A stretch of 44,694 nucleotides of DNA from Syntrophobacterales bacterium. GTDB lineage: Bacteria > Desulfobacterota > Desulfobaccia > Desulfobaccales > 0-14-0-80-60-11. Under the pieces are notes generated by a model, which saw only the letters and a program-made list of their open reading frames with translations, searched no databases and was not told where the DNA came from. This document shows positions 7,293-15,117 of this stretch, in pieces (within the stretch, counting starts at the first letter, position 1; every line of letters starts with the position of its first letter). The stretch is taken from contig JALNYP010000030.1 in the NCBI GenBank assembly GCA_023229795.1, positions 1-44,694 of the forward strand, given 5' to 3'. Made by a program: the position numbers and the translations under genes.

Positions 7293-8186
7293 ATGCAATG
7301 CGATAGATGTCAAAGCATGATCGAACCGGGAGAGGAAAAGAGCCTAAATGCCCGGGTACCGTGCGAGGAGAAGTCTCGTATGATCCAGTTGACGAACCCA
7401 ATGGAGATTTTCAAGTTACTCGATAGATCCAATTGCAGAAAATGCCACGAATTGACGTGCCTGGCCTTTGCCGCCGCGGTGTTCAAGGGGCAACGACAGC
7501 TCATGGAATGTCCTCATCTGGAGAGCCAAGACCTTGAGTCCCATGCTGGGAAAAGCGAAGGGCGTGTGACCAACGAACAGGAAATGGAATTCATGATAGG
7601 AGAATTGAAAAACCGGCTTGCCTCTGTTGACCTTCGTGCAGCAGCGCCTAAATTGGGGGGCAGTTTTTCCGAATCCAAACTGACGATCAAGATTCTCGGT
7701 AAGAACTTTAGTGTTGATTCCAAGGGGGGTATTACCACTGACATCCACATCCATCCATGGGTGATGATACCGGTTCTCAACCATATCATTCAGAGCAAAG
7801 GAACACCTGTTTCAGGCGAATGGGTACCGTTAAGGGAACTAAAAAATGGAAAGACATGGTATCGTCTTTTTGAGCAGCGATGCGAAAAACCCTTGAAGTG
7901 GGTAGCTGATATGCATACCGACCTCTTCGAAGACATCCTCCGTGTATTTAATGGCAAACCGGTGGAAAAGCATTACGGTTCAGACTTTTCGCTATTGCTG
8001 AGGCCTTTGCCGAAAGTGCCGATCCTGATTTGCTACTCGAAAGCGGAAGACGGTCTCGAATCCAACCTGAATGTTTTCTTCGACTCCACGGCGGAGGACC
8101 ATCTCACTATTGAGTCCATCTTTTACCTTGGTGTCGGATTGGCTGGGATGTTTAAAAAGATCGCTCTAAGGCATTCTTTCCAATGA
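7293..8186 (+). CDS. 4Fe-4S domain plus DUF3786 protein
   Basis: A 297-residue protein. Residues 1-30 hold CDRC and one further Cys (a possible zinc knuckle). Residues 40-76 have C48-x2-C51-x4-C56-x16-C73, exactly the spacing seen in the LuxR protein at 5769. The rest (about 95-295) is DUF3786 (ILGKNFSVDSKGGITTDIHI, HPWVMIPVLNHIIQSKGTPV). Proteins of this type are common in sulfate reducers, syntrophs and acetogens, often near corrinoid or CO-dehydrogenase genes, with no assigned function. AAAAGGAGG precedes the first ATG; a second ATG at 7380 also has AGGAG. It may work with the Fe-S regulator two genes upstream. Confidence 0.75.
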   Translation: MQCDRCQSMIEPGEEKSLNARVPCEEKSRMIQLTNPMEIFKLLDRSNCRKCHELTCLAFAAAVFKGQRQLMECPHLESQDLESHAGKSEGRVTNEQEMEFMIGELKNRLASVDLRAAAPKLGGSFSESKLTIKILGKNFSVDSKGGITTDIHIHPWVMIPVLNHIIQSKGTPVSGEWVPLRELKNGKTWYRLFEQRCEKPLKWVADMHTDLFEDILRVFNGKPVEKHYGSDFSLLLRPLPKVPILICYSKAEDGLESNLNVFFDSTAEDHLTIESIFYLGVGLAGMFKKIALRHSFQ

Positions 8187-8231
8187 TTTCTAATGCAGTG
8201 CGGCAGCTAGTGGGTCTAGAACCGAGGTGCG

Positions 8232-8415
8232 ATTAGTCTGGCAAACAATCGCCGGGTTAAGGCCAGGGAATTGGGCCGGTCGTCAAGGCAAGCCCTGGAG
8301 GGGAGAATTATAAATCAAGTAGTCGCCGATGATCAAGTACTGCCTGCCGCGCTCGAAATAGCGTATCATCTGGCAAAAGGACCGACCTTAGCTTTAGGTG
8401 AAGCCAAGCGTCTCA
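8232..8415 (+). pseudogene. C-terminal fragment of an enoyl-CoA hydratase
   Basis: One frame reads INQVVADDQVLPAALEIAYH and LAKGPTLALGEAKRLI, the standard C-terminal region of crotonase-family enoyl-CoA hydratases (GLINRVVPDEELL...A-x-x-LAAGPTLALGEAKRL). The preceding residues (from 8232) are a degenerate match and the catalytic glutamate regions are missing. The frame continues out of homology to a stop at 8451. It meets a relaxase fragment in another frame at about 8416. Confidence 0.65.
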
Positions 8416-8748
8416 TCCTATCTTATCGGCCGGGACGGCCAGACCTGTGAGATCGACCTGGCAGCCCAGCAGCATTGGACCCATGCCTACGCGATCACAG
8501 CATACAGCGCCCAAAGGTTAACCGCGGACCGGGTCTTAATCTATTCCGAGAGCCATCGCGCGAATTTGACAACCCAACGATCCCTTTACGTCGGCATCTC
8601 CAGGGCCCGGGACGAGGTACGGGTGTTCACCGACGACATAGCCAAACTACGGGAAGCGGTTTTGCTTCGGACTGGCGAGAAAGAAATGGCTATGGAAACC
8701 TTTCTGACTCGGGCTGAAAGAGAACAAGATTACAGCCTCAGCCGATGA
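8416..8748 (+). pseudogene. C-terminal fragment of a MobF/TraI-type conjugative relaxase-helicase
   Basis: The frame reads IGRDGQTCEIDLAAQQHWTH, AYAITAYSAQRLTADRVLI, and SLYVGISRARDEVRVFTDD, the last two motifs of the superfamily-1 helicase domain in TrwC/TraI relaxases (AYSAQGLTxDRVL and LYVxISRAR). The normal G of SAQG is R here. The relaxase domain, Walker A and most of the helicase are absent. An ATG for this frame lies at 8398 inside the hydratase fragment, so expression is unlikely. It shows a conjugative element was once present. Confidence 0.7.
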
Positions 8749-9102
8749 ATTGCACTCAGGAGGATAGGAAGCGTGACTGAATCAAATAAAAGGCTCCTCC
8801 GATTGTCCTTGCCGCCATTAGTTGTGTCGGAATCAGCTGCGGATTTTGTACCGCCAACTGCATGGCAAATCGGCTGTCCATTAGCAGGTCTCCGTGGTGG
8901 ATTGCCCCTGACAAATTTGCGGCGTATGGGAACAAGGGTGGGTCAGGCGAGAGAGGCCAAAAACGAGTCTCGAGAAGGGGAGATGGCCCCTAAGACCCTT
9001 GAGCTACCGAGCGGTACCTCCAAGCCATCGACCCGAGGTTCCGGGAAATTATGAGGCTTCTGGAGGGGGATTTTTTCGAACCTACTCACCGACCCACTCA
9101 CC
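8749..9102. other. Gene-poor stretch with a possible terminator
   Basis: No recognisable gene. A 93-codon frame opens with GTG at 8773 after AGGAGGATAGG, but its product has low-complexity composition and no family resemblance, so I do not call it. CCTCCAAGCC (9017-9026) can pair with GGCTTCTGGAGG (9055-9066) around a 28-nt loop and is followed by six Ts (9071-9076): a possible plus-strand terminator for whatever once read through here. Confidence 0.3.
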
Positions 9103-9134
9103 AAAGAAAAAGGAGGCCAAAAATTTTGACCTCC
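9103..9134 (-). terminator. Terminator of the tRNA-Sec gene
   Basis: On the minus strand, GGAGGTC (9134-9128) pairs with GGCCTCC (9118-9112) with one G-T pair, then TTTTTCTTT (9111-9103). It begins 16 nt after the encoded CCA end of tRNA-Sec. Confidence 0.85.
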
Positions 9135-9149
9135 ATCCTCGCAAAACGT

Positions 9150-9247
9150 TGGCGGAAGTGCATGGGAATCGAACCCACCTACCGCCTTACTCAGACGGTT
9201 CACCGGATTTGAAGTCCGGGGGCCCCACCAGTGGACCTCGCACTTCC
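9150..9247 (-). tRNA. selC: tRNA-Sec (anticodon UCA)
   Basis: All hallmarks of bacterial selenocysteine tRNA are present: an 8-bp acceptor stem (GGAAGTGC at 9247-9240 with GCACTTCC at 9161-9154), a discriminator G and an encoded CCA (9152-9150). The D stem is long (GGTCC/GGGCC), and the anticodon arm CCGGA-CTTCAAA-TCCGG has UCA at 9212-9210. The variable arm has seven pairs (ACCGTCT with AGGCGGT), and the T arm is GTGGG-TTCGATT-CCCAT. Length is 95 nt without CCA. It delivers selenocysteine to UGA with SelB and a SECIS; selA and selB are not in the window. It matters directly for the TGA-containing gene at 22120. Confidence 0.97.
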
Positions 9248-9255
9248 GCATTGGG

Positions 9256-9284
9256 TATTAAATATATCATAAGACTTATCGCAA
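9256..9284 (-). promoter_or_regulatory. Promoter of tRNA-Sec
   Basis: Minus strand TTGCGA (9284-9279), 17-nt spacer, TTAATA (9261-9256), putting the start within a few nt of the mature 5' end at 9247. Confidence 0.5.
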
Positions 9285-9423
9285 AGGAAGACAACCCGCG
9301 GCTCCGAGGTCTTGGTATCGGCCAAGATGAGGTTCTCCTGGGGATAATTGGCTTCGGTTTGTCTAATCGCTGCTTCTCCTGAGAGTTGACATTTCTGCAC
9401 CTTAAGAATGGTAAAGGTAGCGC

Positions 9424-9482
9424 TTGACATCCTTTACGACGATGCTATATTGACAATATATATTATATTAATATAGATAAAG
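9424..9482 (+). promoter_or_regulatory. Promoter and AT-rich operator of the Rrf2 operon
   Basis: TTGACA (9424-9429), 16-nt spacer, TATATT (9446-9451). Overlapping and following the -10 is a dyad: CTATATT (9445-9451) and AATATAG (9470-9476) are exact inverted repeats 18 bp apart, and the interval contains further self-complementary AT words. The position over the -10/+1 region fits repression, most simply by the Rrf2 protein encoded downstream (inference). Confidence 0.6.
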
Positions 9483-9492
9483 GAGCGCAGCA

Positions 9493-9705
9493 ATGAGGTT
9501 CCTCAAAGAAGGTCAGGCCGATGCCTCGGCGGACCTGGTCTATCGGGTCTGTCCCCTGCACCTGCTGGAGCCGGCTGAGTTTCTCAAAGATATGCAGGAG
9601 AGGGACTACAGGTTGATCGAACTGCCCCGGGCGGCGGATCGGGTCAGGCCGTTTTCCCCGGTGTGGCCCCAGACAATGGCGGCCATGGCCGGGGGGGCAA
9701 AATGA
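9493..9705 (+). CDS. Small protein of unknown function, coupled to the Rrf2 gene
   Basis: A 70-residue frame with a good ribosome site (AAAGGAG, 8 nt) just after the promoter. The sequence (LVYRVCPLHLLEPAEFLKDM, DYRLIELPRAADRVRPFSPV) matches no family I recognise. Its stop overlaps the ATG of the Rrf2 gene (ATGA), so the two are translationally coupled. It has a single cysteine. Its place and coupling make it a real gene with fair likelihood. Confidence 0.6.
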   Translation: MRFLKEGQADASADLVYRVCPLHLLEPAEFLKDMQERDYRLIELPRAADRVRPFSPVWPQTMAAMAGGAK

Positions 9706-10142
9706 AGTTGTCAACCAGAAGCCGGTACGGGACCAGACTGTTACTCGACATGGCTCAGCATTATAATCAGGGCCCCATCCAGTTGGGCGAGATTGCCAAG
9801 CGCCAGAACATTTCCGTGAAATACCTGGAGCAGATTATCATCCCCTTGAAGAAGGCCCATTTTATTGAAAGCGTACGCGGGCCTAAGGGGGGCCATACTT
9901 TGGCGAAACCGCCCCAAGAGATCACCGTGGCTGAGATCGTCGCACTCCTGGAAGAAGGCGTCGGCTTGGTGGAATGCACGGAGCACGCCGACATCTGCGG
10001 GCGCGCCGACACCTGCCCGACGCGCCTGATCTGGAGAGAGGCCTCCCGGGCCATGCTCCACACCCTAAAGTCCATCACCCTGGCCGACCTGGTAGAGAAG
10101 GCCAAGTTAGCGGAAAACCAAGAACTTTCGCAGGTACTCTGA
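9702..10142 (+). CDS. Rrf2-family transcriptional regulator with Fe-S-type cysteines
   Basis: A 146-residue Rrf2/IscR-type regulator. The winged helix occupies residues 1-65 (LSTRSRYGTRLLLDMAQHY, NISVKYLEQIIIPLKKAHFI, RGPKGGHTLAKPPQEIT). The cluster loop keeps three cysteines, C-x6-C-x5-C in VECTEHADICGRADTCPTRL, as in members that bind a 2Fe-2S cluster (IscR, NsrR). ATG at 9702 overlaps the upstream stop and follows a G run. It probably represses its own operon through the dyad at 9445-9476. No isc/suf genes are adjacent, so its regulon is unclear. It lies between the tRNA-Sec gene and a cysteine-rich DUF3795-like gene. Confidence 0.9.
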   Translation: MKLSTRSRYGTRLLLDMAQHYNQGPIQLGEIAKRQNISVKYLEQIIIPLKKAHFIESVRGPKGGHTLAKPPQEITVAEIVALLEEGVGLVECTEHADICGRADTCPTRLIWREASRAMLHTLKSITLADLVEKAKLAENQELSQVL

Positions 10143-10156
10143 GACGGCTATGGATC

Positions 10157-10576
10157 ATGAAAGAGAGTTATTGCGGCTTATGTGACGCCTGTCAGTTGGA
10201 CAACCCCGAATTTCTCCAAGCGGTTGCCCAGGTGAAGAGCTTCGTGGATCGGTTTCGGGTTTACTGGTGGGCTCACTGTTACCGGGGAGACGAGGGATTT
10301 TCCCTGCCTGAGTTCCGCAAGGGGCTGGAGTGGTTCCTCTCCCACGCCGAATGTCCGGGGTGCCGGGGCGGCCGGGGACTGGACCACTGCCCCATCCGGA
10401 TCTGCGCCATCAATCGGGGCTGCGAGCATTGTTTTGAATGTCCCGAACTGGCCCAGTGCGACCGCTTCAGGCTGATCCTGAAAGAATATCCGGATCATAA
10501 AAGGCATTTGCTCGGTCTGCAAGAGGCCCGCCAGACAGGCAAATCCAGGCGGGTTTCCTCTGGGAAAGGCAGGTGA
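10157..10576 (+). CDS. DUF3795-like cysteine-rich protein
   Basis: A 139-residue protein starting MKESYCGLCDACQLDNPEF, 14 bp after the Rrf2 stop, so in the same transcript. Cysteine motifs: CGLCDAC, CPGCRGGRGLDHC, CAINRGCEHCFEC and ELAQCDRF. This is the DUF3795 pattern and resembles the gene at 6753. Probably a metal- or Fe-S-binding protein; regulation by the Rrf2 Fe-S sensor is plausible from the shared operon. The frame is open further upstream but the conserved N-terminal Cys motif fixes this start. Confidence 0.7.
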   Translation: MKESYCGLCDACQLDNPEFLQAVAQVKSFVDRFRVYWWAHCYRGDEGFSLPEFRKGLEWFLSHAECPGCRGGRGLDHCPIRICAINRGCEHCFECPELAQCDRFRLILKEYPDHKRHLLGLQEARQTGKSRRVSSGKGR

Positions 10577-10781
10577 GTCATGTAAGCAAGCGCTTTCGGG
10601 GAGATCAACTACTTGGCCGGGGCCCTCAGCCAAAAATCCGCCAGATTCTCCTCGCGCTTCGCGTCTTTCCCCCTGCACAGCTCATGGTCTGCATAGCGCA
10701 GCCCTTTAAAATGACCTCTGGGAGCGCCTCAAGAGCAGGTATTGTTCTTCTGTTAAGTTTCTGCAGGGCATGAAAAAGTGA

Positions 10782-13409
10782 TCATAGCTTCCCCATAATC
10801 ACCTCATATAATAATTTCCCAAGTTCTACAATTCTATACGGCTTGGCAATAACTCCACTAAACCCATATTTCTGGAAGTCGGCCATTATGGGGTCGTCAG
10901 AATAGCCGCTGGAAACGATGGCCTTTACCTGGGTATCGATCTTCAGCAGTTCCGCCATGGTTTCTCTGCCCCCCATGCCTCCGGGAACCGTTAGGTCCAG
11001 AATCACCGCAGCAAAAGCTTGTCCAATCCCTTGCGCCTGGACGAACATTTCTATGGCCTCGCTCCCGTCCCCGGCAAACTCCGCCTCATAGCCCAGGAGG
11101 GGAAACATTTTCCCTAATACTTCCCGCACCATCTCTTCATCGTCCATTACCAGGATCTTGCCTTTCCCAGCCAGCAGCCCTCTATCTTCTTTCGGTTGAG
11201 GATTAATTTGCCGTTCAACTGCCGGAAGATAGATAGTAAAAGTTGTCCCTACCCCTAGTTTTGACTCTACTGCAATATGGCCATGATGATTTTTAATAAT
11301 CGCGAAGGCCGAGGCCAGGCCCAAACCGCTGCCCTTCCGTTTGGTAGTAAAGTAGGGGTCAAATATTCTGGGCAGGTGTTCCGCCGGGATGCCCATCCCC
11401 TGATCGCGCACCGAGATTTTTATATACCTCCCGGGGCTCAGGGGCAAATCGCTGCCTGAACCTAAAGTAAAGTTCTCTGCCCAAATCTTATTCGTTCCGC
11501 CAGCCGGCATGGCTTGAATGGCATTGATCGTGAGATTCTGGATTACTTGGACAATTTGCCCCGGGTCCGCTTCTATCAACCAGAGATTTTCTGGGAAGCT
11601 AGTTTCACATTTCACCGGAGAACCGGCACAGGTAAAAGCGGTAGATTCAATGAGGGGTTCCGCCACCGAGAAGATTTTTTTAACCGGCATCCCACCCTTG
11701 GCGAAGGCGAGTAGTTGCTGCGACAAAGCCTGAGCCCGCAGACACGCCTTTTCGGCCTGAATCAATCTGTCTTGAACCTGGGGGCTGATCTCCTCATCTC
11801 GCACGGCCAGGCTAATATTCCCAAGTATCGCCATCAGAATATTGTTGAAGTCGTGGGCTATACCCCCGGCCAGCGTGCCCACCGCTTCCATCTTTTGCGC
11901 CTGAAGGAATTGTTCTTCCAATTGCTTCCGGTCGGTAATATCCCGTGTCACCCCCATCAGGCCTTCAGGCTGGCCTTGGGAATCCGTGATGATAGAGCCA
12001 TTGACTTCAATATACACGCTTTTGGACCCATCCTTGAACCGAAGCTCAAGTTGGGGAAGCAAGAAATGAGGGTAGTCCTGTCGCCCCAAATTGTCCGCAG
12101 AGAGGAGATCGGCCAGGGTCTTTTTACACAAATCCATTGAATCAGGAGTTAATAATTGATCCAGGTGCAGGCCCACGATTTCTTTATCATTATAACCGGA
12201 TAATCTCTCGCAAGAAGGACTGGCATAGGTGAATTTCCAGTTCAAGTCCATGGTCCAAATGACGTCGATGACGTTTTCGGCCAGTAAGCGGTATTGCGCC
12301 TCGCTTTCCTGCAGCGCCTGCTCCGCCAGTTGGCGCTCCCCGATCTCCTGTTCCAGTTGGCGATTCTTGTCTTCCACCGCCTGCCCTCTTTCGGCAGCTT
12401 CCTGAAGGCGGGCCTGCAGAACCAGGTTGCGGGTGTTTCCCCGCACGATGACCGCCACGCCGCCCAAAATGGCCAAGGACAGGATTGCCAGGACCGCCAG
12501 CAGATGGTGGGGAGAGTTATGGCCGAGTAAGTCGGCGGCGGGCTCAACCACCACCAGAAAAAAGGGGGTGTCCGGGATGGGGACTCGAATGGCCACCATG
12601 TCAACTTTAGAGCTATTCTCCCGGCCCCACCTAAACCGCTGGACCTGCCCGGGGACCGAAGCGCAAAGCTCCTTGAGGTCGGGCGAGCCCCAAATTTCGC
12701 CTTCATGGCTCCAATCCGCCGGCAAGAATAACAGTTCCCCCTTGGCAGTGACGATATTTTCCAAACGCTTCGAGGCTCCAAGGGTGGTCTTGATGAGATG
12801 GCGGTAAACGGTATCAGCTGAAATGGTGGCGATGACCTGCCCTGCGAAGGCCCCTTTAAAGAAATAGGGGGTGGAAATCATTATTTGGCAAAATGATCCC
12901 TGGCGTTCGACCAAAATTTTTTGTTCAGGGTTTCCCGGATCGAGAAATTTCTTCAAATCCAGATTTGCCTGGCCAGGGTTATCTTTATCTACCGCCCGGT
13001 CCACCAGTTCAGTGCCGTCGCTTTCCAAAAAAGTGATGCCGGTATAGGTCTTTTCCCCGGCCAGCCTGCGTTTCTCTAAAAAGAGGTCGAAAACCTTGCT
13101 GATGCCGAACAGGCTATAACGCAAACCATATTCCACGGACATGCCCAGGGCCTTATTTTCATAAAAAGCCGAAATCTCCCTTTTCTCCACCAGATTCTTG
13201 AGATAGTCCTTCTGCTCAAAGAAAAAGTAGCCGATGGCGTCAGCCTGTTTCTCCGTGTCCAGCCTCATCTTTTCTGATCCGGACTTCTGCAACTCGATCT
13301 GGGATTTGTAGTTGGCTATTAGGAGGAAGGCAATATATCCCACGAGCAAAGCCCCCATGGCAATGACCGCAAGATTTCCTCTCAGCCGATGAGGCCGGAC
13401 TGATTGCAT
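10782..13409 (-). CDS. Hybrid sensor histidine kinase
   Basis: An 875-residue inner-membrane kinase. TM1 is at about residues 10-32 (GNLAVIAMGALLVGYIAFLL), an extracytoplasmic sensing domain follows to about 300 (dCache/double-PAS-like, inferred), TM2 is at about 305-325 (LAVLAILSLAILGGVAVIV), then a coiled coil and a PAS domain (about 370-500, AENVIDVIWTMDLNWKFTYA). The phospho-acceptor His519 lies in GGIAHDFNNILMAILGN. The ATPase domain has DQGMGIPAEHLPRIFDPYF, and a C-terminal receiver has Asp805 (VILDLTVPGG) and Lys in VIAKPYR. It is 64 bp downstream of a solute-binding protein gene on the same strand, an arrangement seen where the binding protein feeds the kinase. No output regulator is adjacent. 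Confidence 0.92.
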   Translation of the reverse strand: MQSVRPHRLRGNLAVIAMGALLVGYIAFLLIANYKSQIELQKSGSEKMRLDTEKQADAIGYFFFEQKDYLKNLVEKREISAFYENKALGMSVEYGLRYSLFGISKVFDLFLEKRRLAGEKTYTGITFLESDGTELVDRAVDKDNPGQANLDLKKFLDPGNPEQKILVERQGSFCQIMISTPYFFKGAFAGQVIATISADTVYRHLIKTTLGASKRLENIVTAKGELLFLPADWSHEGEIWGSPDLKELCASVPGQVQRFRWGRENSSKVDMVAIRVPIPDTPFFLVVVEPAADLLGHNSPHHLLAVLAILSLAILGGVAVIVRGNTRNLVLQARLQEAAERGQAVEDKNRQLEQEIGERQLAEQALQESEAQYRLLAENVIDVIWTMDLNWKFTYASPSCERLSGYNDKEIVGLHLDQLLTPDSMDLCKKTLADLLSADNLGRQDYPHFLLPQLELRFKDGSKSVYIEVNGSIITDSQGQPEGLMGVTRDITDRKQLEEQFLQAQKMEAVGTLAGGIAHDFNNILMAILGNISLAVRDEEISPQVQDRLIQAEKACLRAQALSQQLLAFAKGGMPVKKIFSVAEPLIESTAFTCAGSPVKCETSFPENLWLIEADPGQIVQVIQNLTINAIQAMPAGGTNKIWAENFTLGSGSDLPLSPGRYIKISVRDQGMGIPAEHLPRIFDPYFTTKRKGSGLGLASAFAIIKNHHGHIAVESKLGVGTTFTIYLPAVERQINPQPKEDRGLLAGKGKILVMDDEEMVREVLGKMFPLLGYEAEFAGDGSEAIEMFVQAQGIGQAFAAVILDLTVPGGMGGRETMAELLKIDTQVKAIVSSGYSDDPIMADFQKYGFSGVIAKPYRIVELGKLLYEVIMGKL

Positions 13410-13473
13410 TTCTTATCCCACTAGCAAATTGATGGGTTGCACCGGCCGGAAATTTAACCCATGGAGACCGGCT

Positions 13474-14382
13474 TTATTTGAAGTTCTTAAAAAGTTTAGG
13501 GAATTTACGATAGAAGTCCGGCTCATACTTTTCCGCCAGGCGCGCATAGGTCCCATCTTTTTTGCACTGTTCCATGAACTGTTGGAAGGCATCACGCAGC
13601 TTGGGGGAGGTCTTGGGGAACGCCACCGCCATCATCTGGACCTTCGAAACCGGACCGATTACCTTTACTTTTCCGGGCCATTTCTCCAAAGCGAGCAAAG
13701 CATCCAGCACATCCATCAGGGTTGCTTCAGTCTCCCCCTTAATGATGGCGGGAACCATTTCGTTCAAAGACCCTTTGAACGCGATACATCGGGGGCCATT
13801 TTTCTTTAGATCATAGAGATCCGTATCCAGGCAGGTATTAGACAGCCCCAAGACCTGGCGACCCTTCAGCAGGGCTTTAACCTTGGCAATGTCTTTTCGC
13901 AGGTTGCCGCTGGGTTTGATGGGTTTAAGGGAAGAATCGGCCCGGGCTATTAACCAGATTTGGGTGGGAAAATTCGGGACAAAATCCATAATCTTCTCGC
14001 GCCAGGGCAGGATGGTAATCCCATGGGCGGCAAGATCTCCCTTAATAGGTACTGTCCCCAGGATTTCCACGTCATTACCCTGGGGTTTCACCCTTTCCCC
14101 CGTCAGGTCTCCAACAAAATCTGGCCAGGTAGTTTTCACCCATTCATACCGCACCCCTAAATGTTGCGCAAAAAGCTTGACCAGATCCACGTCCAGGCCA
14201 TCCCCGCTGCCGGTGACGAAATTAGCATACGGTACGCCCAGGTGCCGCAACACTCCCTTTTGCAAAATTTCCGGCAGATCCGAGCCCCAAACGGGTCTCC
14301 CCAACCCAAAGATGATCAAAGAGAAGATGATGGTGAAGATCAGGTGGGATACGTAAACTAAGCACAATTGCCGCCGCTTCAT
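13474..14382 (-). CDS. Periplasmic solute-binding protein, family 3
   Basis: A 302-residue SBP_bac_3 protein. Residues 1-33 are a signal peptide (basic start MKRRQ, hydrophobic LIFTIIFSLIIFGLG, cleavage after PVWG). The mature part opens with LPEILQKGVLRHLGVPYANF and GDGLDVDLVKLFAQHLGV, typical of amino-acid-type binding proteins, and ends DGTYARLAEKYEPDFYRKFP. GGGGGG about 6 nt before the ATG. No ABC permease or ATPase is near; the next gene is a hybrid kinase, so it likely works as a sensory binding protein. The ligand is unknown. Confidence 0.88.
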   Translation of the reverse strand: MKRRQLCLVYVSHLIFTIIFSLIIFGLGRPVWGSDLPEILQKGVLRHLGVPYANFVTGSGDGLDVDLVKLFAQHLGVRYEWVKTTWPDFVGDLTGERVKPQGNDVEILGTVPIKGDLAAHGITILPWREKIMDFVPNFPTQIWLIARADSSLKPIKPSGNLRKDIAKVKALLKGRQVLGLSNTCLDTDLYDLKKNGPRCIAFKGSLNEMVPAIIKGETEATLMDVLDALLALEKWPGKVKVIGPVSKVQMMAVAFPKTSPKLRDAFQQFMEQCKKDGTYARLAEKYEPDFYRKFPKLFKNFK

Positions 14383-14488
14383 GGCGCGCCCCCCGTTTTT
14401 CCGCTCATGGTTTCAAGATGTGCCAAAAACCTGGACGAAAAGGTTCAACTTCCAGGGTGTAAGGGAATCAACCCCCGCAGCGGCTCAC

Positions 14489-14716
14489 CTAAACACATTG
14501 ATCACTGCCAAAGGCAGGCTTGAACACTACCAGGGGCGGATGGCTGGGGCGCCCCTGGGTGGAATGATACGGGAGTTCCATGATCTTCTCGAAGGCCTGT
14601 CGGTTAATTTGACTGTCGATCTTTTTCGGCAAGCGGCTTTCAGGCACCGCCCTACGGCCTCCATGTCCACAAAGCCCATCTGACCCGATTTTTCCCCAGC
14701 CTCTGCGAATTTCCAC
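14489..14716 (-). pseudogene. Possible transposase N-terminal fragment
   Basis: In one frame the stretch reads IDSQINRQAFEKIMEL and YHSTQGRPSHPPLVVFKPAF, which resembles the start of IS5/IS1182-like transposases (Y-x-x-x-GRP-x-x-PP-x-VxFKA). The match is short and weak, there are competing frames, and no inverted repeats or second half are visible. Confidence 0.3.
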
Positions 14717-15080
14717 ATCAGACTTTAATCGCAGATTAATACGTTATTTAAATATGTCCAACTGTTTGATATTTTTTCTAATAAACTTTTTTATAGAGAA
14801 TTTCACAGAGGTCTCCTATTGTTATCATCAACTATACCACCTTTTCGGCCTTATCGGCATCACTTTTCTCGGGTCCTCGAATAGAGAGTTTTCAACATCT
14901 TGTTAGGCGCGGTGAGGCCATATAGGTACTTCGATTCCTGGCCTCCCTTTCAGGAGAAGTTGTTCTCTCCGGGTATCTATTAAATTTTACGGCCGCACGA
15001 AAGATGTGGAGTGACACTGCCAAGGTCTCTGCCCGTCAATGACTCAGAATGGGACCGAGGTCTAGGTCCCCCGGAAAAAC
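14717..15080. other. AT-rich intergenic stretch with inverted repeats
   Basis: No gene seen. TTAATC-GCA-GATTAA (14725-14739) is a perfect short dyad. GAGGCC/GGCCTC (14914-14919 and 14940-14945), with an inner AGG/CCT, could fold as a hairpin, and GGAGA...TCTCC lies at about 14953-14968. These may be regulatory or the remains of an element between the sensor pair and the efflux operon. Confidence 0.3.
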
Positions 15081-15109
15081 TTGACACGGGGATAGGGAAA
15101 GATTATCTA
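15081..15109 (+). promoter_or_regulatory. Promoter of the metal-efflux operon
   Basis: TTGACA (15081-15086), 17-nt spacer, TATCTA (15104-15109). If used, the transcript begins close to the ATG at 15118, which favours the ATG at 15151 for the first gene or a very short leader. No MerR-type dyad is evident in the spacer. Confidence 0.45.
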
Positions 15110-15117
15110 TTCACAGT

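Noticed and set aside
8773..9054. A 93-codon frame starting GTG after AGGAGG
   Set aside because: Spacing is long, composition is unlike a folded protein and it lies among gene fossils; left as unannotated.
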